A stretch of DNA of 64,000 nt from Paenibacillus sp. Soil766 (GTDB lineage Bacteria; Bacillota; Bacilli; Paenibacillales; NBRC-103111), in assembly GCF_001428105.1 (NCBI RefSeq), contig NZ_LMSJ01000029.1, forward strand, positions 1-64,000. Direction: 5' to 3'. The notes beneath the pieces are model-generated. The model searched no databases, had not been told where the DNA came from, and was given only the letters and a program-made list of their open reading frames with translations. Below, in pieces: positions 53,112 to 63,074 of the stretch. Every line of letters begins with the position of its first letter. The stretch's first letter is position 1. A program made the position numbers and the translations under genes.

Positions 53112-55157
53112 CTAATCTAGCACTTCGCTGTCAAAAATATGAGCCCGCTCTAAATACGCCCTCAGCGGCATAAAAGAAGCCCCCGTCCAGAAGGACGAGT
53201 CGCCGACTAACTCGGCTGCATCATCTCGCGCCTGCTCCATGATTTCGAAATCAGCCATCATATCGGCGATGCGAAACTCCGGCAGCCCGCTCTGCTTGGT
53301 GCCGAAGAAGTCCCCCGGCCCGCGCAACTCGAGATCGCGCCGGGCAATCTCGAAGCCGTCGGTGGTCTCCGTCATCGCCTTCATGCGCTCCTTGCCGACC
53401 TCCGTCTTCGGATCGGCGATGAGCACACAGAAAGACTGGTGCTCGCCCCGCCCGACCCGGCCGCGCAGCTGGTGCAGCTGCGACAGCCCGAAGCGGTCGG
53501 CGTCGTAGATCACCATCAGCGTAGCGTTCGGCACGTCCACGCCCACCTCGATCACCGTGGTCGATACAAGCGCCTCCACGGTGCCTTCCTTGAAGGCGCG
53601 CATGATCGCTTCCTTCTCCTGCGCACTCATACGCCCGTGCAGCAAGCCGATCCGCATCTGCGGAAAATGCTGCTGCAACTGAATGTGGACGTCGATCGCA
53701 TTCTGCACGTCCAGCTTGTCCGACTCCTCGATGAGTGGACAAATCACATAAGCCTGCCGACCTGCGGCCACCTCGCGCTGAATGAAGCCGAGCACACGCT
53801 CCAGCATCGCGTGTTGAACCGCGTACGTCTTGATCGGCTTGCGCCCCTTCGGCAGCTCGCGCAGCGTCGACACGTCCATGTCGCCGAAGGCCGTAATGGC
53901 CAGTGTGCGCGGGATCGGCGTCGCCGTCATCGTCAGTACGTCCGGATTCATCCCTTTGCGCCTCAGGATGCTGCGCTGATTCACCCCAAAGCGATGCTGC
54001 TCGTCCGTAACAACTAGGCCTAACTGGCGGAAATACACATCCTCTTGAATCAACGCATGAGTCCCGACCAACACATGGATCAAGCCCATCTGCAAAGAGG
54101 CCAGCAGCTCCCGTCGCTGGCGGTCTGTGGAGCTTCCGGTCAGCAAAGCGACCTGCAGCCCATACGGCTCGAACAACGTGCTGAGCGAGCGATTATGCTG
54201 CTCAGCGAGAATCTCCGTCGGCACCATCAGTGCGCCTTGGTAGCCCGCCTTCACCGTCGCGTACAACCCGATAGCCGCGACGATCGTCTTCCCCGCACCG
54301 ACATCGCCCTGCAGCAGTCGGTTCATCGCGTAGGGCTCCTGCATGTCATGCAGGAGCTCACCAACGACCTTCTTCTGCGACTCCGTCAGCTGGAAGGGGA
54401 GCGCGCGCACGAAGGCGCGCACAGCAGGTAGATCTACCTGCTGCTTCAAGCCATCCGTGCGGCTGCGCGTCACCGCCCGGTAAGCCTGGATCTTGAGCTG
54501 GAAGAGGAACAGCTCCTCATACACCATGCGCCTGCGCGCCTGCTTGCCCTCCTCCACGCCACTCGGCGTGTGGATGACAGCCAGCGCTTTGCTGCGCGGC
54601 ATAAACCCGTACCTGCCGGTAATGACCGCCGGCAGCACTTCACTAATCATGGCGCTGTACTGTGTCAGCGCCTGTCCAATCACTTTACGCATCCATTTCT
54701 GCGTAATCGAGCCCGCAACCGAATACACCGGCTGAATCGTGCCGGTATTCGACTCCCCTTGTCCGGGGAACTCCGAATCGGACACACTCATTTGCCGCCG
54801 CTTGGCGTCCCATTTGCCAGTCAGGATAATCTCCTGCTGTGGCCGCAAGCGATCCTTCAGGAAATGGCGGTTAAACCACACCGCCGTCAACAAGAAATCA
54901 TCGACCATCACCTTACAGGATAGGCGAGATTTGCCGCTGTAGCGCTGCAAGACCGGCTCGCCGATGATATAGCCCTTCACGGTGACACGGTCCCCATCCT
55001 TCACACTGGCAAGATCCCGAACCGTATAATCCTCATACCGGAACGGAATATACTCCAGCAAATCCATAACCGTAAAAACGCCCATGGCGTTTAGCTCAAG
55101 TGCTTTTTGAGCGCCAACTCCATGGACTTCACGTACTTGACATTGATTTAAATCCAT
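53112..55157 (-). CDS. recG: ATP-dependent DNA helicase RecG
   Basis: A 681-residue helicase that remodels stalled forks and branched DNA. N-terminal wedge/OB domain (about residues 60-150), Walker A GDVGAGKTIVAA, DEQHRFG, TATPIPRTLA, then motifs IV-VI including STTVIEVGVDVPNA and QLHQLRGRVGRG. The C terminus has DFFGTKQSG. Length is normal. GC content is visibly higher than in the island. Gap of three bases to degV upstream. Confidence 0.98.
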   Translation of the reverse strand: MDLNQCQVREVHGVGAQKALELNAMGVFTVMDLLEYIPFRYEDYTVRDLASVKDGDRVTVKGYIIGEPVLQRYSGKSRLSCKVMVDDFLLTAVWFNRHFLKDRLRPQQEIILTGKWDAKRRQMSVSDSEFPGQGESNTGTIQPVYSVAGSITQKWMRKVIGQALTQYSAMISEVLPAVITGRYGFMPRSKALAVIHTPSGVEEGKQARRRMVYEELFLFQLKIQAYRAVTRSRTDGLKQQVDLPAVRAFVRALPFQLTESQKKVVGELLHDMQEPYAMNRLLQGDVGAGKTIVAAIGLYATVKAGYQGALMVPTEILAEQHNRSLSTLFEPYGLQVALLTGSSTDRQRRELLASLQMGLIHVLVGTHALIQEDVYFRQLGLVVTDEQHRFGVNQRSILRRKGMNPDVLTMTATPIPRTLAITAFGDMDVSTLRELPKGRKPIKTYAVQHAMLERVLGFIQREVAAGRQAYVICPLIEESDKLDVQNAIDVHIQLQQHFPQMRIGLLHGRMSAQEKEAIMRAFKEGTVEALVSTTVIEVGVDVPNATLMVIYDADRFGLSQLHQLRGRVGRGEHQSFCVLIADPKTEVGKERMKAMTETTDGFEIARRDLELRGPGDFFGTKQSGLPEFRIADMMADFEIMEQARDDAAELVGDSSFWTGASFMPLRAYLERAHIFDSEVLD

Positions 55158-55160
55158 CTC

Positions 55161-56021
55161 TTACACCGTACTTACGAAGGCTGCAATCGTACCTGGTCCA
55201 GCGTGTGCGCCAATGACAGGTCCTAGGGTAATATAATCCACGTGCTCCACAGCAAACCGCTGCACGATGGCCTCCCGCAGCTGCTCCGCACCTTCCAAAT
55301 TATTAGCATGAGCAATATGCAGCGAGCGAATCGTCTTGTCCGACACATCCGCCGCTAACAGTTCAAGAATGCGTGCAATCGCCTTTTTGTTACCACGAAC
55401 CTTATCAACAACGCTTACTTCACCTGCGCTGTCCAACGAAAGAATTGGCTTAATGTTCAATAAAGAACCAAAGAGAGCCGATGCCTTGCCAATTCGACCA
55501 CCCTTTTGAAGAAACTCCAGCGTATCAACAAGGAAGTATATATAAAAGTTCGCTCGCATGGTCTGAACCAACGCTACAACTTCATCGACGCTCTTGCCTG
55601 CCTGAACTGCCTCAGCAGCAGCCACAACAAGTGCGCCAATGCCATACGAAGCAGAGCAGGAATCCACGACGTGAACCTTGCCGAGCTGATCGCCCTCTAA
55701 CAGACTAGAAGCCAGCTCAGCCGTCCTGTACGTTCCACTCAACACAGAAGACAAATGAATAGAGATGACCTCTGTATCGGGTTCTTCTAACAGGCTTTGA
55801 TATACGTCCAGAAACTCACCTGGTGACGGCGTTGATGTTGTTGGGAAATGCGCAGATGACGTCAGCTTGCGGTAGAAGTCCTCCGACTGAAGCGTCACTG
55901 TATCCAGATACTGATCTTCGCCAAAATTAATTTTGAGCGGCACCATTTCGATGTTCAACGCTTCTCTGACAGCCAATGGAATATCGGCCGTGCTATCCGT
56001 TACAATACGAATATTTGTCAC
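55161..56021 (-). CDS. DegV-family fatty-acid-binding protein (FakB-like)
   Basis: A 286-residue DegV protein from the GTG at 56021, which has GGAGTGAG just upstream; an earlier start at 56039 is less supported. N-terminal TDSTADIPL and HLSSVLSGTYRTA are family motifs that hold the fatty acid carboxylate. DegV/FakB proteins present fatty acids to the kinase FakA, which is encoded directly upstream (fakA/yloV). In B. subtilis this position is taken by sdaAB-sdaAA, so the layout here is different. Confidence 0.9.
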   Translation of the reverse strand: MTNIRIVTDSTADIPLAVREALNIEMVPLKINFGEDQYLDTVTLQSEDFYRKLTSSAHFPTTSTPSPGEFLDVYQSLLEEPDTEVISIHLSSVLSGTYRTAELASSLLEGDQLGKVHVVDSCSASYGIGALVVAAAEAVQAGKSVDEVVALVQTMRANFYIYFLVDTLEFLQKGGRIGKASALFGSLLNIKPILSLDSAGEVSVVDKVRGNKKAIARILELLAADVSDKTIRSLHIAHANNLEGAEQLREAIVQRFAVEHVDYITLGPVIGAHAGPGTIAAFVSTV

Positions 56022-56066
56022 AGGGCTCACTCCAATCACGAATTTACACTACCTGCTTATACGATC

Positions 56067-57809
56067 CTATTCAACAGAGAATAGGTAAGCATATAAGGGT
56101 TGTCCACCAGGATGAAGCTCAATTTCCATATCCGGGTACATCGTCTGAATGAAAGCTTCTAGCTCTCCCGTGCCTTCCTCAGTCGCATCTTCGCCCGTTA
56201 GAATCGTTACGATTTCGCTGCCTTCATCGATCATTTCCTCCAACAGCTTCTTGCACGCGTCCATCAGACTTGGCTGCGAAGAGACAATCCGGCCATCTTG
56301 AATACCGATGAAATGACCCTGTTTAATATCTATCCCATCCATGTTGGTATCACGCACGGCATACGTCACTTGACCGGACTTCACACGTCGCAGCGACTCG
56401 TTCATCGCATCCGTATTCGTCTGTGCATCCGCCTTCTCCTGGAAAGCCAGAATGGCTGCTAGTCCTTGCGGAATGGATTTCGATGGGATGACGATAAGTG
56501 TTTTATTATCGACCAGTTCCACCGCTTGCTGCGCGGCCAAAATAATGTTCGAGTTGTTCGGAAGCACATAAATCGTGTCCGCATCAATGCTGTTCACAGC
56601 GTTCACGATATCCTCTGTACTCGGGTTCATCGTTTGTCCGCCAGACAGTACGACATCCACGCCAACACTGGATAAAATGTCTGTGATTCCGTCACCTAGT
56701 GCAACTGCAACGAAGCCATACGGCTTATTTGGCACTGTGATTACTGCAACTGCAGCAGGACTCACGACAGGAGCCTCATACCCATGCGTCACGTCTTCTA
56801 CTATATGTGAATGCTGATCACGCATATTTTCGATTTTGATCCGGCTAAGTGCGCCGTAATTCATCGCTTGATTCATTACCTCGCCTGGATATTCCGCATG
56901 AATATGCACCTTCACGAGCTCTTCATCAGCAACAACAAGGAGCGAATCTCCCAGCTTGCTAAGCTGCTCACGGAAGATACCTTCGTCAAACGTAAAGCCC
57001 TTTACCTTGCCTGGAGCAATCGTCAGCATAAATTCCGTACAATAGCCGAACTCGATATCTTCCGTCGCTAGATGGGCTTGTGCTGGCATATGAGCATGTA
57101 CTTCTTTGGCCAGGTTCATGCCAGGAAGAAGAGATACCTCACCTAGATTCGTATCCATCGTAGCAAAGTCCTCATCGACTTGTACCAAACCGCCGTTTAA
57201 CGACGTAACGAAGCCTTCGTAGACACAGACAAGACCTTGGCCTCCCGCATCAACAACGCCGACCTGTTTAAGAATCGCAAGTTGATCTGGTGTTTTCGCC
57301 AGTGCTTCCTTCGCTCTGCCCAAAACCTCGTTCATCAAATCCAATACATCGCTGCTGCGGCGGAATTGAACGGCATGTTTAGCGGCTTCCTTGGATACCG
57401 TTAAAATCGTGCCTTCAACCGGTTTCACAACCGCCTTATACGCTGTTTCTACACCTTGCTGCAAGGCAGCAGCGAACTGCTGACCATTCACACTTTCTAA
57501 ATCATGCACATGTTTCGCGAATCCGCGGAACAATTGGGACAAAATCACACCGGAATTGCCTCTTGCGCCCATCAGTAACCCTTTGGACAATGCATCAGCT
57601 GCTTTCCCAATATGAGAAGATGGCTTCTTCTTCAGTTCCTCACAGCCTGCTGTGAGTGTTAAATTCATGTTGGTGCCAGTATCTCCATCGGGTACAGGGA
57701 ATACGTTCAATCCGTTAACCTTATCTACATTCCTGCGAAGGTTATCCGCACCCGCCAAGACCATGGCAGTGAAGTCATTTCCATTTATTGAAATAAAGCG
57801 CTTACTCAA
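56067..57809 (-). CDS. fakA: Fatty acid kinase catalytic subunit (YloV/FakA)
   Basis: A 580-residue DAK-like kinase. The N-terminal DhaL domain has NVFPVPDGDTGTNMNLT, whose Asp residues bind Mg-ATP, and MGARGNSGVILSQLFRG; the middle and C-terminal parts match the YloV-type DAK1-like region (YVLPNNSNIILAAQQA, EIVTILTGED). With a DegV/FakB partner it phosphorylates exogenous fatty acids for phospholipid synthesis. Follows asp23 by 29 bases in the usual yloU-yloV order. Confidence 0.93.
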   Translation of the reverse strand: MSKRFISINGNDFTAMVLAGADNLRRNVDKVNGLNVFPVPDGDTGTNMNLTLTAGCEELKKKPSSHIGKAADALSKGLLMGARGNSGVILSQLFRGFAKHVHDLESVNGQQFAAALQQGVETAYKAVVKPVEGTILTVSKEAAKHAVQFRRSSDVLDLMNEVLGRAKEALAKTPDQLAILKQVGVVDAGGQGLVCVYEGFVTSLNGGLVQVDEDFATMDTNLGEVSLLPGMNLAKEVHAHMPAQAHLATEDIEFGYCTEFMLTIAPGKVKGFTFDEGIFREQLSKLGDSLLVVADEELVKVHIHAEYPGEVMNQAMNYGALSRIKIENMRDQHSHIVEDVTHGYEAPVVSPAAVAVITVPNKPYGFVAVALGDGITDILSSVGVDVVLSGGQTMNPSTEDIVNAVNSIDADTIYVLPNNSNIILAAQQAVELVDNKTLIVIPSKSIPQGLAAILAFQEKADAQTNTDAMNESLRRVKSGQVTYAVRDTNMDGIDIKQGHFIGIQDGRIVSSQPSLMDACKKLLEEMIDEGSEIVTILTGEDATEEGTGELEAFIQTMYPDMEIELHPGGQPLYAYLFSVE

Positions 57810-57838
57810 AGTGATTCCCCTTCCTGGTTATCGGGCTT

Positions 57839-58198
57839 TTATTTGGCCACTCGCACGCCTTGAACGAAGATGTTCACGTCGTCTACTTGCAGTCCTACAA
57901 CTTCATTTAAAATATATTTGACTTTCGTTTGGACATTCCCTGCTACTACGGATATTTTGGTTCCATAGCTGACAATAATATAAAGATCGATTTCAAGTCG
58001 CCCGTTCTCTTTGCGAACTTCGACACCGCGGCTCAAATTGTCTCGACCTAGCAGCTCAGCTATACCATCCTTCAATTGCTTTCTCGTTGCCATGCCTACA
58101 AGTCCATAGCAATCTAATGCAGCAGATCCGGCCAGAGTTGAAATCACTTCATTGGTAATATACACTTTTCCATACTCGGTTGTGAGTTCAATCGGCAT
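57839..58198 (-). CDS. Asp23/Gls24 family envelope stress protein (YloU)
   Basis: A 119-residue Asp23 family protein (TEYGKVYITNEVISTLAG, CYGLVGMATRKQLKDG and IDLYIIVSYGTKISVVAGNVQ). In B. subtilis the yloU gene precedes yloV as here. The family is membrane-associated via partners and linked to alkaline or envelope stress. Divergent from rpmB. Confidence 0.93.
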   Translation of the reverse strand: MPIELTTEYGKVYITNEVISTLAGSAALDCYGLVGMATRKQLKDGIAELLGRDNLSRGVEVRKENGRLEIDLYIIVSYGTKISVVAGNVQTKVKYILNEVVGLQVDDVNIFVQGVRVAK

Positions 58199-58447
58199 TA
58201 TGTAACAACTCCTTCAAGTTTCGCTTTACCAAGACTAATCTTCATTGTACTATAACATACTTCATAAATAAACGGCAAAAATGCAGCTAATTCGTTGACT
58301 AGGCTCCTTTTGCTATGCTATTATGTTTAAGTGTGTTTTTGCTGGTTACGTTTACGTATCACAAGTAAAAATTTGAGGAATACTGTCATGTCAAGCTTAG
58401 GCTTGCCACCCAGGCTTCTTTGTATACTGCCGAAGGAGGTGTCAAAC

Positions 58448-58636
58448 ATGTCCCGCAAATGTTTCATTACAGGTAAAAGTCCTAGTTCAGGAAATCACGT
58501 GTCCCACGCTAACAATAAAAACAAGCGTACTTGGGGAGTTAACGTTCAAAAGGTTCGCATCCTCGTTGATGGTAAACCGAAACGGGTTTACGTAAGTACT
58601 CGTGCGTTGAAATCCGGAAAAGTGGCTCGCGTTTAA
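58448..58636 (+). CDS. rpmB: 50S ribosomal protein L28
   Basis: A 62-residue protein beginning [20 protein letters not shown] with AAGGAGGTG before the ATG; a longer upstream reading is not real. [17 protein letters not shown] and the C-terminal [14 protein letters not shown] are typical of bacterial L28. Only one Cys is seen near the N terminus, so it lacks the full CxxC zinc site found in some L28 types. The only plus-strand gene in this conserved block, opposite spoVM as in Bacillus. Confidence 0.97.
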   Translation: MSRKCFITGKSPSSGNHVSHANNKNKRTWGVNVQKVRILVDGKPKRVYVSTRALKSGKVARV

Positions 58637-58675
58637 TTCGTAGCTATGGATACTTAACTTACTTATGTGAATGAC

Positions 58676-58702
58676 AAAAAGCACCTTAATCGGTGCTTTT
58701 TT
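58676..58702. terminator. Terminator between rpmB and spoVM
   Basis: AAAAAGCACC-TTAATC-GGTGCTTTTTTT. Symmetric A and U tracts allow it to end both convergent genes. Confidence 0.92.
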
Positions 58703-58740
58703 TGCATTCCTGGGGAGAATGACGTAAGTATGGGCAAATC

Positions 58741-58821
58741 TTAGTTTTTACTAAATGTATTAAGTACGGCTTTCACGAATCCTCCCAAAAATCTCGGCAG
58801 TTTGATTGTGTAGAATTTCAT
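58741..58821 (-). CDS. spoVM: Stage V sporulation protein M, 26 aa
   Basis: A 26-residue amphipathic peptide MKFYTIKLPRFLGGFVKAVL followed by NTFSKN. This is SpoVM, which senses the convex forespore membrane and anchors SpoIVA during coat assembly. Proline 9 and the phenylalanines are present. GGAGGGG lies before the ATG. Located between rpmB and rpe as in B. subtilis. Confidence 0.97.
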   Translation of the reverse strand: MKFYTIKLPRFLGGFVKAVLNTFSKN

Positions 58822-59115
58822 TCTCTACCCCTCCTTAGAATTATCGTCAGCGCACTGACACTCGTTCAAGCATTCACTTCGCGGCCCGTCAGCCGCCTCA
58901 TCCACAAGCTTCTGCTTGTTCTAGCGCCAGTTCACTGACTTTCTTGAGCAAACGCTTCACAACGTGCATGACTGCTCCTAAACATCATTACAACAGTGTA
59001 TGCCCAGAGCGTAGAAAAAGTGCCTTCTATTTTTACTTCCTCCCACAATTCAGTTGCTTCCAGAAAGCAAAAAAAGCTACAAGAGCGCATCACTCTTGTA
59101 ACTATATGTATGCGA

Positions 59116-59361
59116 CTATGGAGCGGTTATGCCCACCTCATTGTACAATGCAACAATTAAACTGAAAAGGAAATAGAAAAATACCGAGATGACGATAAAC
59201 CATACGCGGAAGCTTATTTGTTCAAATCGACGGAAGAACCGCATCCCTACGTAGAGAGCGCCAAGCGAGAAAATGTACTTCACAAAATCGTCTATCGTTG
59301 AAAAACACGTCAATAACACCGCGCAAAGCAGACTGTACATCAGTAACCAGAGAAATCTCAT
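59116..59361 (-). CDS. Small membrane protein, 81 aa
   Basis: Start at 59361 is preferred (AAAGGGGACAAAGG upstream), placing it just after rpe; a longer frame would overlap rpe. Three hydrophobic segments (LWLLMYSLLCAVLLTCF, YIFSLGALYVGMRFF, WFIVISVFFYFLFSLIVAL). Unknown function; occupies the place of the small yloS-like or membrane gene in other Bacillales. The 290 bases between it and spoVM hold nothing I recognise. Confidence 0.6.
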   Translation of the reverse strand: MRFLWLLMYSLLCAVLLTCFSTIDDFVKYIFSLGALYVGMRFFRRFEQISFRVWFIVISVFFYFLFSLIVALYNEVGITAP

Positions 59362-59377
59362 TGTCCTTTGTCCCCTT

Positions 59378-60028
59378 TTAGCCGCGTATTCGTCGAATGG
59401 CCTCAGTACGGTCCTGTTGCCCGAATACGGCATTGCCGGCTACCAAAACATCAGCCCCCGCCTCCATGACCTGACGAGCTGTTATCTCGTTGATACCGCC
59501 GTCTACTTCGATGTGAAGCCCTGTGAGACCCTTCGCATTCGCCTGCTCACGCAGCGCGCGAATTTTACTCAGCATCCCAGGGATGAACGCCTGCCCACCA
59601 AAGCCTGGATTGACCGTCATGATTAGCACGAGATCCAAGTGCTCATCGAGCACTTGCTCAATGAGCGAAATGGGTGTAGCAGGATTCAACACAACGCCAG
59701 CTTTAATCCCGCTTTGTTTAATAAGGTCAAGCGTCCGGTGCAGATGCGTACAGGCTTCTACATGCACAGAAATCAGATCCGCACCAGCCTTTACAAAATC
59801 AGGAATATATCGGTCCGGCTTTTCGATCATCAAATGAACATCAAGCGGCAGCTTGGTGACTGGACGAATCGCGTCAACAACCAATGGACCAATCGTAATA
59901 TTGGGCACAAAATGTCCATCCATAACGTCGACATGAATCCAGTCCGCTCCGCCGTGCTCTACTGCCTTAATCTCATCGCCAAGCTTGGCAAAATCGGCAG
60001 ATAAAATAGAAGGTGCTACATATACCAT
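59378..60028 (-). CDS. rpe: Ribulose-phosphate 3-epimerase
   Basis: A 216-residue TIM-barrel enzyme of the pentose phosphate pathway, interconverting ribulose 5-phosphate and xylulose 5-phosphate. Motifs: [52 protein letters not shown] and VDGGI. Length as usual. Five bases after rsgA in the prpC-prkC-rsgA-rpe operon. Confidence 0.97.
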   Translation of the reverse strand: MVYVAPSILSADFAKLGDEIKAVEHGGADWIHVDVMDGHFVPNITIGPLVVDAIRPVTKLPLDVHLMIEKPDRYIPDFVKAGADLISVHVEACTHLHRTLDLIKQSGIKAGVVLNPATPISLIEQVLDEHLDLVLIMTVNPGFGGQAFIPGMLSKIRALREQANAKGLTGLHIEVDGGINEITARQVMEAGADVLVAGNAVFGQQDRTEAIRRIRG

Positions 60029-60033
60029 TACGC

Positions 60034-60966
60034 CTAATACCTCCTCTTCCGATCCTTGATTTCTGTTAAAAATAACAAGTAATGATCATAACGAGAAGCT
60101 GCAATCGTCCCACTCGCAACGCCGTCCCGGACTTTACAGTCCGGTTCATGGAAATGCAAGCAACCTCTGAAGCGACAGCCCTCAGCAACAGCCGCGAACT
60201 CTCGGAAACAGCTGCTTAGACCTTCTGCATCGACCTCCATGAAGTCCAATTGGCTGAAGCCAGGTGTATCGGCAACAAGGCCTCCATTAGCAAGAGGCAA
60301 CAGCTCCACATGACGAGTCGTATGCTTTCCTCTTCCTAATCGTTGAGAGATCGCATTCGTCTCCAGATCAAGACCGCTAATCATTTTATTCAATAAAGAG
60401 GACTTGCCAACACCGGATTGACCAGCAAACACACTCACTTTGCCATCCAAATGCTGTAAAATCGCCTCTACGCCCTCTTCTAGTCGGGAACTCGTCGTAA
60501 CGAAGGGATAACCAATTCCCTCATAAAGGGTCGTAATCCGCTCAAATTCGGTCGACGTCATTTCTTTGGCATGAGAGGCATTGTCATCCGTCTCCGTCAG
60601 CAAATCGCTTTTGGTGAAGCATAACAGCACATCAATCCCCGTATTCTCGATATGCACTAGAAACTTGTCCAATAGCTGCGTATTCAGAACAGGCTCTGTC
60701 ACCGAAAAAACGAGCACAACCACGTTCACATTCGCGATCGGCGGACGAATAAGCTCCGAAGAGCGAGGAAGGATTTCCGTAACGGTTCCCTCTCCGTTCT
60801 CTGTGGCTTCGTACACGACACGATCTCCAACAAGCGGCGTTATATTTCTATTTTTGAACACGCCTCTTCCACGACAGGTCACCGTATTCCCCTCCAGAAG
60901 AGCAGCTCCTTCAGGCAATACATAATAATAACCGCTAAGCGCTTTGACAATGAGTCCTTGCGGCAT
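60034..60966 (-). CDS. rsgA: Ribosome small-subunit GTPase RsgA (CpgA)
   Basis: A 310-residue circularly permuted GTPase: OB fold N terminus, G4 FTKSDL before G1 [13 protein letters not shown]3 DTPGFS, then a zinc-binding tail with Cys/His in [14 protein letters not shown]. It checks late 30S assembly; in Bacillus it is also a PrkC substrate, fitting its place just after prkC. It overlaps the prkC stop by one base. Confidence 0.97.
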   Translation of the reverse strand: MPQGLIVKALSGYYYVLPEGAALLEGNTVTCRGRGVFKNRNITPLVGDRVVYEATENGEGTVTEILPRSSELIRPPIANVNVVVLVFSVTEPVLNTQLLDKFLVHIENTGIDVLLCFTKSDLLTETDDNASHAKEMTSTEFERITTLYEGIGYPFVTTSSRLEEGVEAILQHLDGKVSVFAGQSGVGKSSLLNKMISGLDLETNAISQRLGRGKHTTRHVELLPLANGGLVADTPGFSQLDFMEVDAEGLSSCFREFAAVAEGCRFRGCLHFHEPDCKVRDGVASGTIAASRYDHYLLFLTEIKDRKRRY

Positions 60967-63074
60967 TAATTAGCGCCTCCAGCAGGTGGTTTGGAAGCTG
61001 TTCCACCGGTTTGACCTTGCCCATTTCCAGTGCCGCCCACAGGAATAGCAGGCCCTGTATTTTGCGTCTTCGGCGTTGGAGAAGGACTCGGAGATGCGGT
61101 TTTCCCATTTTTCTGATCTAAATAATCTTGATAGGTACGTGTAATTGAATTAACCAAGCTGTCTCCCTCTTTGATCAAGATTACGGCTTTTTTATCCGGT
61201 GAAACAATGACTTTAACATCCAAGTTTTGCGGCTTCGATACTTTTTCCGTCAAATATTCGAAGTTCTCATATTGGGCGTCGCTCACAATAATTTTGAACA
61301 CAGAGTCCTTACCTTCAGTTGTAGGCTTCACACCAACACTAACAGACAGCTGTCCAGCTTCCTCGGGCAAACCATCACTAATGACAAGCGAGACTTCCCC
61401 GCCAATGGAGGCTTCCTCATCCTTTTTGTAAGGGAACTGTGCGATAACTTTCCCTTTAGCTACTTTGTAGCTCTTCTCACGTGTAATACCATTGACAGGG
61501 AGCTTCAGACCCAACTTCGTAATCTGTGCCTTCGCCTCTGCTTCCGCCATGCCAACTAAGTCTGTCATTTTAACCGTTTCCTTCGCTTTGCTCACCGTAA
61601 GGGTAATCGCGGCTTTTTCCAGTTCAAACTCCTCACCAGGAGGAGGTGACTGCTTGAGAATCAGATCCGGCGCATTGTCGGATGTTTCAGGTTTGATCGT
61701 AATTTGATCATCCTTAATACCCAATCCCTGCAGCTTTAATTTAACATCGCTTAGGCTTTGCCCCGCATAATTGTCCATTTTGATTTTGGGTATGCCTTTA
61801 CTCACGTAAAGGATGACCTTAGTGCCAACATTCAGTCTCAACCCGCTAGGATCTTGACGAATTACCGTATCTTTAGCCAGTTTGCTATCTGCGTCATATT
61901 CGACCGTCCAGCCTAATCTGGCAACCGTTAGTTCAGCTTGTGCTTGTGTCAGTAACTTATTCTCGACATTCGGGACCTCAACGGTCTCAATGGCGAACAT
62001 TCCTTTTACATAACCAACCATATACCACATACCGCCCAGCACGATAAGCAAAACAGCAATCCAAATGAGCGGCTTAATCCAGCCTTTCCCCTTGGAAGGA
62101 GCAGGTTCTTCTCGCCAAGCTGGCTTGTCTGGTTCATCATCATCGTCGTCATCGAATTGAGCTAGCTGATCAGCGCGAATGGCTGGCATAACCAGCGTAC
62201 GCTCTTCATCCATGCCATAAGCATCCCAGAAAGCAACCTTCGCTTCATTCCGACGATCTGGAGCCAAGCACGTATCGAGATCCGCCATCATCAGCTTCGC
62301 AGATTGATACCGTTCTTCCGGCTTTTTGCGCATCGCCTTGAGTATAATGTTCTCTACACTTTGCGGAATCAGCGGATTCACCTTACGCGGCTCTTCCACA
62401 TCTTCCTGTAAATGCTTCAAGGCGACGGAAATCGGACTTTCCCCTAGAAAAGGAAGTCGACCGGTCAGCATTTGATACATCACAATGCCAAGCGAGTACA
62501 GATCCGATTTCTCCCCCGTATTCGTGCCTTTCGCATGCTCAGGCGAGAAATAGTGAACAGAACCGACGACAGATCCGGTTTGTGTAATTGTAGATGACGT
62601 CGCTGCTCTAGCAATACCGAAATCCGTCACTTTCACTCGGCCGTTTTTGCCGATTAGAATATTGTGCGGCTTGATATCGCGGTGAATAATTTCATTATGA
62701 TGGGCATGATCTAGTGCATCTGCAATTTGACTTGCATAATGAACCGCATCTTCCACCTGTAGGGGCGCCTTTTCCTTAATCAAATCATTCAGCGTCTTAC
62801 CTTCGATATATTCCATCACGATGTAATGGACATCTTCTTCTTGCCCAACGTCATAAATACTGACAACATTAGGATGAGATAGGGAAGCGGCTGCTTGTGC
62901 TTCTCTGCGGAAACGACGAATGAATTCTTCATCGTGCACATACTGTGAACGCAGCACTTTGACAGCCACTTTGCGATTCAAAAGCAAATCATGCCCTTTG
63001 TAGACTAAAGCCATGCCGCCTCCGCCAATACGTTCTAAGATTTCATAGCGGCCTCCAAGCTTTCTACCGATCAA
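60966..63074 (-). CDS. prkC: Ser/Thr kinase with PASTA domains (PrkC)
   Basis: A 702-residue membrane kinase. Cytoplasmic Hanks-type kinase domain: GGGGMALVYKG, VAVKVL, HRDIKPHNIL, DFGIARA, VGSVHYFSPEHAKG; an acidic linker (DDDDDDEPDKP); one membrane helix (IAVLLIVLGGMWYMVG, about residue 340); then three PASTA repeats (VEVPNVENKLLTQAQAEL and following) that bind peptidoglycan fragments. The C-terminal tail is Pro/Thr/Gly-rich. It detects muropeptides and controls germination and cell-wall functions. Overlaps prpC by four bases. Confidence 0.97.
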   Translation of the reverse strand: MIGRKLGGRYEILERIGGGGMALVYKGHDLLLNRKVAVKVLRSQYVHDEEFIRRFRREAQAAASLSHPNVVSIYDVGQEEDVHYIVMEYIEGKTLNDLIKEKAPLQVEDAVHYASQIADALDHAHHNEIIHRDIKPHNILIGKNGRVKVTDFGIARAATSSTITQTGSVVGSVHYFSPEHAKGTNTGEKSDLYSLGIVMYQMLTGRLPFLGESPISVALKHLQEDVEEPRKVNPLIPQSVENIILKAMRKKPEERYQSAKLMMADLDTCLAPDRRNEAKVAFWDAYGMDEERTLVMPAIRADQLAQFDDDDDDEPDKPAWREEPAPSKGKGWIKPLIWIAVLLIVLGGMWYMVGYVKGMFAIETVEVPNVENKLLTQAQAELTVARLGWTVEYDADSKLAKDTVIRQDPSGLRLNVGTKVILYVSKGIPKIKMDNYAGQSLSDVKLKLQGLGIKDDQITIKPETSDNAPDLILKQSPPPGEEFELEKAAITLTVSKAKETVKMTDLVGMAEAEAKAQITKLGLKLPVNGITREKSYKVAKGKVIAQFPYKKDEEASIGGEVSLVISDGLPEEAGQLSVSVGVKPTTEGKDSVFKIIVSDAQYENFEYLTEKVSKPQNLDVKVIVSPDKKAVILIKEGDSLVNSITRTYQDYLDQKNGKTASPSPSPTPKTQNTGPAIPVGGTGNGQGQTGGTASKPPAGGAN

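Noticed and set aside
53251-53742. 163-aa frame inside recG
   Set aside because: A high-GC shadow frame in recG; the RecG frame has all helicase motifs and the shadow is Arg/Ala-rich without a ribosome site.
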